64,000 nucleotides of DNA, from contig NZ_JBLWFI010000001.1 of NCBI RefSeq assembly GCF_048898065.1, positions 310,001 to 374,000 on the forward strand, written 5' to 3'. Source of the stretch: Tepidibacillus_B infernus (GTDB lineage: Bacteria; Bacillota; Bacilli; Tepidibacillales; Tepidibacillaceae). Below are positions 60,490 through 64,000 of this stretch, in pieces. Numbering within the stretch: the stretch's first letter is position 1; the number at the start of each line of letters is the position of its first letter. The notes under the pieces were generated by a model that was given only the letters and a program-made list of their open reading frames with translations, made no database searches and had not been told where the DNA came from. A program made the position numbers and the translations under genes.

Positions 60490-62976
60490 ATGAGTTATTA
60501 CGCCCATTATTATCCAGATAAAGGGATCAAACAAGCTCTAAATCAGCATTTACTTTCGGTAGTAGATATGACTGCGAAAAGTACCTCCTCTTCTGTCCGT
60601 TTCTGTGATCTAAGCGATATGGAGTTAAACGAAGTGATTCGCTTAGAAAGCTTGTTACATGATTTCGGGAAGTATACGATGTATTTTCAACAATATCTTC
60701 TCGATGGGATCAGTTCAGATTTAAAGAGTCATGCGCATATATCGGCTTGCTTCCTTCATCCATGGATGCTTGATTCCCTCCCAAAGGGATTGGAGAGAAA
60801 GAATCGGTATTCTTGGGCATTCTTAACCTATCTATCTGTCCGCATGCATCATGGCAATCTTACACTAAAGGGTTTATTTGATAGCGATGATATGTGGGAG
60901 AGATTAGAGGAGCAGTCTCAGAACTTAATAGCACAGGGTAAAGAGATTTACCAGGACCTCGGATTGGAGAAAATGATTAGCTACGAGCAATTCTTAAATT
61001 ATTTACAGATCGAGAATTTGCGCAATGAAGAAAGGAACTTCTTATCCGTACCTATATATCTTCAAAATGGACGATTTTCAGACGTACAGTGGTATTTTGT
61101 TCTGATCTATCTTTTTTCTACACTAATTGATGCAGATAAACTAGATTCTGTGGGATTAGAGAGAACATTTGTCAAAACAGTATCACCGCAACGTGTTATT
61201 ACATTTCTACAGAGTAAGCATAAAGATGGAGGCAAAACTGACCTTAACGATCAACGGAACAAGGCGCGAGAGAGTATACAATCTGTAATCAAGAATCTAA
61301 CGAAAGATGAGGTAAAGTCCCAACGCTTCTTTACTTTAACTGCCCCCACTGGAATTGGAAAGACACTTTCTGCACTTCAATGTGCTCTTGATTTACAAGA
61401 GCGTATTCAGCTTGAAGAGGGATATATACCGCGTATAATCACTGCTATTCCTTTTATTAATATTATTGAGCAAACGGAAGTAGATTATAGAGGCGTTTTT
61501 GGTCACGAAGTAAAACTGATCACACACCATCGCTTTACTGATTTTTCATCTGCGAATGTGGAAAGCAATGAGGAGAGGTCACTTGATCAAAGTCTATTGG
61601 AAGTAGAATCTTGGGAAGCAGATGTGGTTTTAACTACCTTTGTGCAACTCTTTCAATCGTTATTAACGGGTGAGAATCGATTGCTTAAGAAGATAAATAA
61701 GCTTGCGGGAAGTATTGTGATCCTAGATGAAATCCAGGCGATTCCAGAGGAATATATGCCATTAATCGGGGCATTGCTACGCAAGATATCTCAATTCTAT
61801 GGAACTCGTTTTATCTTAATGACTGCAACACAGCCGAAACTATTAGAATTGGGAGACCTTCTATTAGAGACGAGTGAGCCACGTCCAGTTGAATTACTCA
61901 CAGATCATGAAGAATATTTTAAAGGCTTGAAACGGACTAAATTTGTTCCATTGATAAACGAAACGCATAGCAGTGAATCGTTTGTTTCCTTGATTTTAGA
62001 GGTCTGGAAACAAAGTGAATCTGCATTGATTGTTGTGAATACGATAAAGCGAAGTATCGACATCTTTAACAAACTAAAAGAGAAAAAAGTATCGGGAGAG
62101 ATAGCAACTAATGTTGAGATCTATTATCTATCGACCAATATCATTCCCAAACAGAGAAAAACTGTTATCGATTTAGTAAAAAAGAGATTAAAAGAAAAAA
62201 TTCCGGTAGTTTTGGTCTCAACACAAACAATCGAGGCAGGGGTTGATCTCGATTTTGATCTTGGCTTTCGTGATCTGGCACCGATAGAATCGATCATTCA
62301 AACAGCAGGACGAATCAATCGAGAAGGAAAGAAAGGAGATTTTAAACCGCTTTATATTTTGAAAATTGAAAAAGATCATGAATACGTCTACATGTCCCAT
62401 CACTTAGATCGAACGGAAAAAATATTAGGCGATCAAGAACAGATACCTGAAATTGAATATCGTAGCTTAGTCAAATCATATTATAAAGAGTTGATGTTAG
62501 GCGGGGTATCGGATAAGTCAAGAACTCTTTGGCAGGAAGGAGTGGTTCTACTTGATTTTGATAAGCTAAAAGAGTTCCAACTTATTAAAGATATTGGTCA
62601 AGTAGTGGATCTATATGTTGAATTACCTGACGATCATGAATCTACATTACTGGCTGACTCATATAAAGAAATTATGAAAAACGAATGGGCACCTAATGCG
62701 ATCTTTAAAGTAATTGACGAATCAATTATCAAGAGCATGGGGAATCCGCCAACATTTTTTGAACGGAAAGCGCTATTGCGCATCCTGTTAACAAAGATGG
62801 GTAAATATATGATCCAAGTAAGAGTACAGCGTGCTAAAGAGAATAGACCCATAGAATTTATAACCCGTAATGGAGTGGAAGCCTCATTTTACTGGATTCC
62901 TCCAGATCAATTATCCCAATACTATGATATGGAGACAGGGTTTAAAGAGGGAGAGCGGGGTGGTTACTTTTGTTAG
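60490..62976 (+). CDS. cas3: CRISPR helicase-nuclease Cas3 (HD fused)
   Basis: Unwinds and degrades target DNA after Cascade binding. The 828-residue protein has an N-terminal HD nuclease (His57-Asp58 in SLLHDFGKY; a second His in HMHHGN-like SVRMHHGN near 117), then the SF2 helicase: Walker A TAPTGIGKT near 284, DEIQ near 413, SAT-like MTATQPK near 440, TIEAGVDLDFD near 580 and QTAGRINREG near 604. ATG 60490 follows ACGAGGAGTGATAAA. It overlaps cas4 by 7 bp. An IS110 element separates it from cas5. Confidence 0.95.
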   Translation: MSYYAHYYPDKGIKQALNQHLLSVVDMTAKSTSSSVRFCDLSDMELNEVIRLESLLHDFGKYTMYFQQYLLDGISSDLKSHAHISACFLHPWMLDSLPKGLERKNRYSWAFLTYLSVRMHHGNLTLKGLFDSDDMWERLEEQSQNLIAQGKEIYQDLGLEKMISYEQFLNYLQIENLRNEERNFLSVPIYLQNGRFSDVQWYFVLIYLFSTLIDADKLDSVGLERTFVKTVSPQRVITFLQSKHKDGGKTDLNDQRNKARESIQSVIKNLTKDEVKSQRFFTLTAPTGIGKTLSALQCALDLQERIQLEEGYIPRIITAIPFINIIEQTEVDYRGVFGHEVKLITHHRFTDFSSANVESNEERSLDQSLLEVESWEADVVLTTFVQLFQSLLTGENRLLKKINKLAGSIVILDEIQAIPEEYMPLIGALLRKISQFYGTRFILMTATQPKLLELGDLLLETSEPRPVELLTDHEEYFKGLKRTKFVPLINETHSSESFVSLILEVWKQSESALIVVNTIKRSIDIFNKLKEKKVSGEIATNVEIYYLSTNIIPKQRKTVIDLVKKRLKEKIPVVLVSTQTIEAGVDLDFDLGFRDLAPIESIIQTAGRINREGKKGDFKPLYILKIEKDHEYVYMSHHLDRTEKILGDQEQIPEIEYRSLVKSYYKELMLGGVSDKSRTLWQEGVVLLDFDKLKEFQLIKDIGQVVDLYVELPDDHESTLLADSYKEIMKNEWAPNAIFKVIDESIIKSMGNPPTFFERKALLRILLTKMGKYMIQVRVQRAKENRPIEFITRNGVEASFYWIPPDQLSQYYDMETGFKEGERGGYFC

Positions 62977-63479
62977 AATTCTTATCTATAAAAGTTACCG
63001 GAACTCACATTAATAGCTATTATATATGTCCGCGTCAAACATGGCTTGTCGCCCATCATTTAATTGGTAATCAAGAGGATGAGAACCTCGATTATGGTCG
63101 TTTTTTACAAGATAATGTTTATGAGCGAGAGAAAAAGGAGATTACCATAGGACATTTGAAAATCGATGTAATGAAATCAAAGGATGGGGAGTTGGTAATT
63201 GGTGAAGTAAAGAAAAGCTCAGCCTCGTTAGAAACGGCACGCATCCAACTTCTATTCTATCTGTATGAACTAAGAAAGATTGGAATTGAAGCGGCAGGTG
63301 AACTTCTTTTTCCAGAGGAACGCCGAAAGGAAAGAGTAGTTTTGGATGATCTGTTCATAAGAAAGATTGAGCAGTTAAAAACGGAGATTGCAGAACTGAT
63401 TCAACAAGAATTACCGCCACCACCCAAGAAAGTTAAATGGTGTAGAAATTGTTCTTATCGCGAAATGTGCTGGGCGTAA
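62970..63479 (+). CDS. cas4: CRISPR adaptation exonuclease Cas4
   Basis: RecB-like nuclease that trims prespacers and helps select PAM-correct spacers with Cas1-Cas2. The 169-residue protein has four iron-sulfur cysteines: Cys20 (YYICPRQ) and Cys158, Cys161, Cys167 (CRNCSYREMC). The nuclease motif GEVKKSS is near 75. The start is TTG 62970, overlapping the cas3 end; GAGCGGGGTGG is the ribosome site. Cas4-Cas1 adjacency is typical of type I-B. Confidence 0.94.
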   Translation: MLEFLSIKVTGTHINSYYICPRQTWLVAHHLIGNQEDENLDYGRFLQDNVYEREKKEITIGHLKIDVMKSKDGELVIGEVKKSSASLETARIQLLFYLYELRKIGIEAAGELLFPEERRKERVVLDDLFIRKIEQLKTEIAELIQQELPPPPKKVKWCRNCSYREMCWA

Positions 63480-63501
63480 TTTAAAGTAAGAGGGTGATAT
63501 A

Positions 63502-64000
63502 GTGAAAAAGAGCCAATATATATTTAGCACAGGAACCATATTTCGTAAAGATAATACACTCTGCTTTGAGTCGGAGAAAGGGAAGAGATATTTTCCAGTT
63601 GAAGATATCAAAGAGATTTTTCTATTTGGAGAGGTAGATTTTAATAAGCGGTTTTTAGAGTTTATTTCGCAGAAAGAGATATTACTTCATATTTTTAATC
63701 ATTATGGATACTATATGGGGACTTTTTATCCGCGTGAACATTTGAATTCTGGCTATATGATCTTACAACAAACGCAAGCTTATCTGGATGAAAAGAGGCG
63801 TAAGGAGATTGCGTTCAAATTTGTCCAAGGATCAATGGATAATATGCATCAAGTGTTACGTTACTATAATAATCGAGGTACTGAGCTTGAAGATATTCTT
63901 GATCAGTTAAATACTTTTCAAGATAGGCTTCTGACCTGTGAAACGATTGAACAGATGATGGCAATTGAAGGCAATTATCGTGAACAATATTATCTAGCCT
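63502..64000 (+). CDS. cas1: CRISPR integrase Cas1 (3' truncated by window)
   Basis: Integrates new spacers with Cas2. GTG 63502 follows AAGAGGGTGATATA, 22 bp after cas4. The 166 visible residues cover the beta domain (YIFSTGTIFRKDNTLCFE, EIFLFGEVDFNKRFLEF, HYGYYMGTFYPREH) and the start of the helical domain with the metal-site Glu in MAIEGNYREQYY near residue 156. This is the HMARI/type I-B Cas1 group. The rest of cas1, cas2 and the CRISPR array should lie beyond the window. Confidence 0.95.
   Translation, partial: MKKSQYIFSTGTIFRKDNTLCFESEKGKRYFPVEDIKEIFLFGEVDFNKRFLEFISQKEILLHIFNHYGYYMGTFYPREHLNSGYMILQQTQAYLDEKRRKEIAFKFVQGSMDNMHQVLRYYNNRGTELEDILDQLNTFQDRLLTCETIEQMMAIEGNYREQYYLA

Noticed and set aside
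60304..60534. Open frame of 76 codons on the - strand between the IS and cas3
   Set aside because: It overlaps the cas3 start, has no ribosome site, and the region is better explained by hairpins.
53312..64000. A CRISPR array in the window
   Set aside because: No tandem repeat-spacer pattern is visible; only the single repeat-like sequence was found. The array is probably beyond cas1-cas2.

Overview
The window comes from a low-GC, endospore-forming Gram-positive bacterium of the Bacillales. The order valS, folC, prepilin peptidase, spoIIB-like, maf, radC, mreBCD, minCD, spoIVFA-spoIVFB, rplU, prp (ysxB), rpmA, spo0B, obg, pheB and then bofC, ruvA, ruvB is the classical Bacillus subtilis backbone. 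Sporulation genes (spo0B, spoIVFA, spoIVFB, bofC, a cotS-like gene, a SafA-like LysM gene) confirm a spore former. Almost every gene up to about 46 kb lies on the + strand. No rRNA or tRNA gene was seen. The genus cannot be fixed from the sequence alone.

Layout. 1-1083: two tandem GNAT acetyltransferases, the first cut by the window edge. 1116-6954: promoter, valine T-box and valS, then folC and murC. 7091-16221: an eleven-gene type IV pilus cluster (pilB, pilT, pilC, pilA, pilD, three minor pilins, pilM, pilN, pilO) where B. subtilis has only comC. 16348-19054: a SpoIIB-like SPOR protein and aspartase. 19211-28101: DUF4321, maf, radC, mreBCD, a class B PBP, minCD and rodA, the cell-shape and division-site block. 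28139-28292: a MITE-like repeat. 28364-34606: spoIVFAB, rng, the L21 leader with rplU-prp-rpmA, spo0B and obg. 34626-39551: pheB, hom, thrC, thrB and ilvE (threonine and branched-chain amino acids). 39621-45374: LysM coat-like protein, cotS-like protein, nadE, bofC, ruvCAB and DUF2905. 45375-53379: a mixed accessory segment with DedA, UPF0178, two convergent SPOCS-like genes, a patatin phospholipase, and an HTH/MMPL/YhgE-like export cassette on the - strand.

53472 to the end: a type I-B CRISPR-Cas operon (cas6, cas8b, cas7, cas5, then cas3, cas4 and a cas1 truncated by the window). An IS110-family element on the opposite strand splits it between cas5 and cas3. No CRISPR array lies in the window. 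However, a single 30-nt sequence very like a type I-B CRISPR repeat, ending in an ATTGAAAT handle, sits alone at 53472-53501, about 200 bp upstream of cas6 and in the same orientation. Such solitary degenerate repeats are the hallmark of crRNA-like regulatory or antitoxin RNAs (CreR/CreA type), so this is the most interesting signal in the window. Other points of note are the non-coding flank of the IS110 transposase, a possible bridge RNA source; a bofC ribosome binding site embedded in the stem of the preceding terminator; and a 154-bp element with perfect 15-bp inverted ends.
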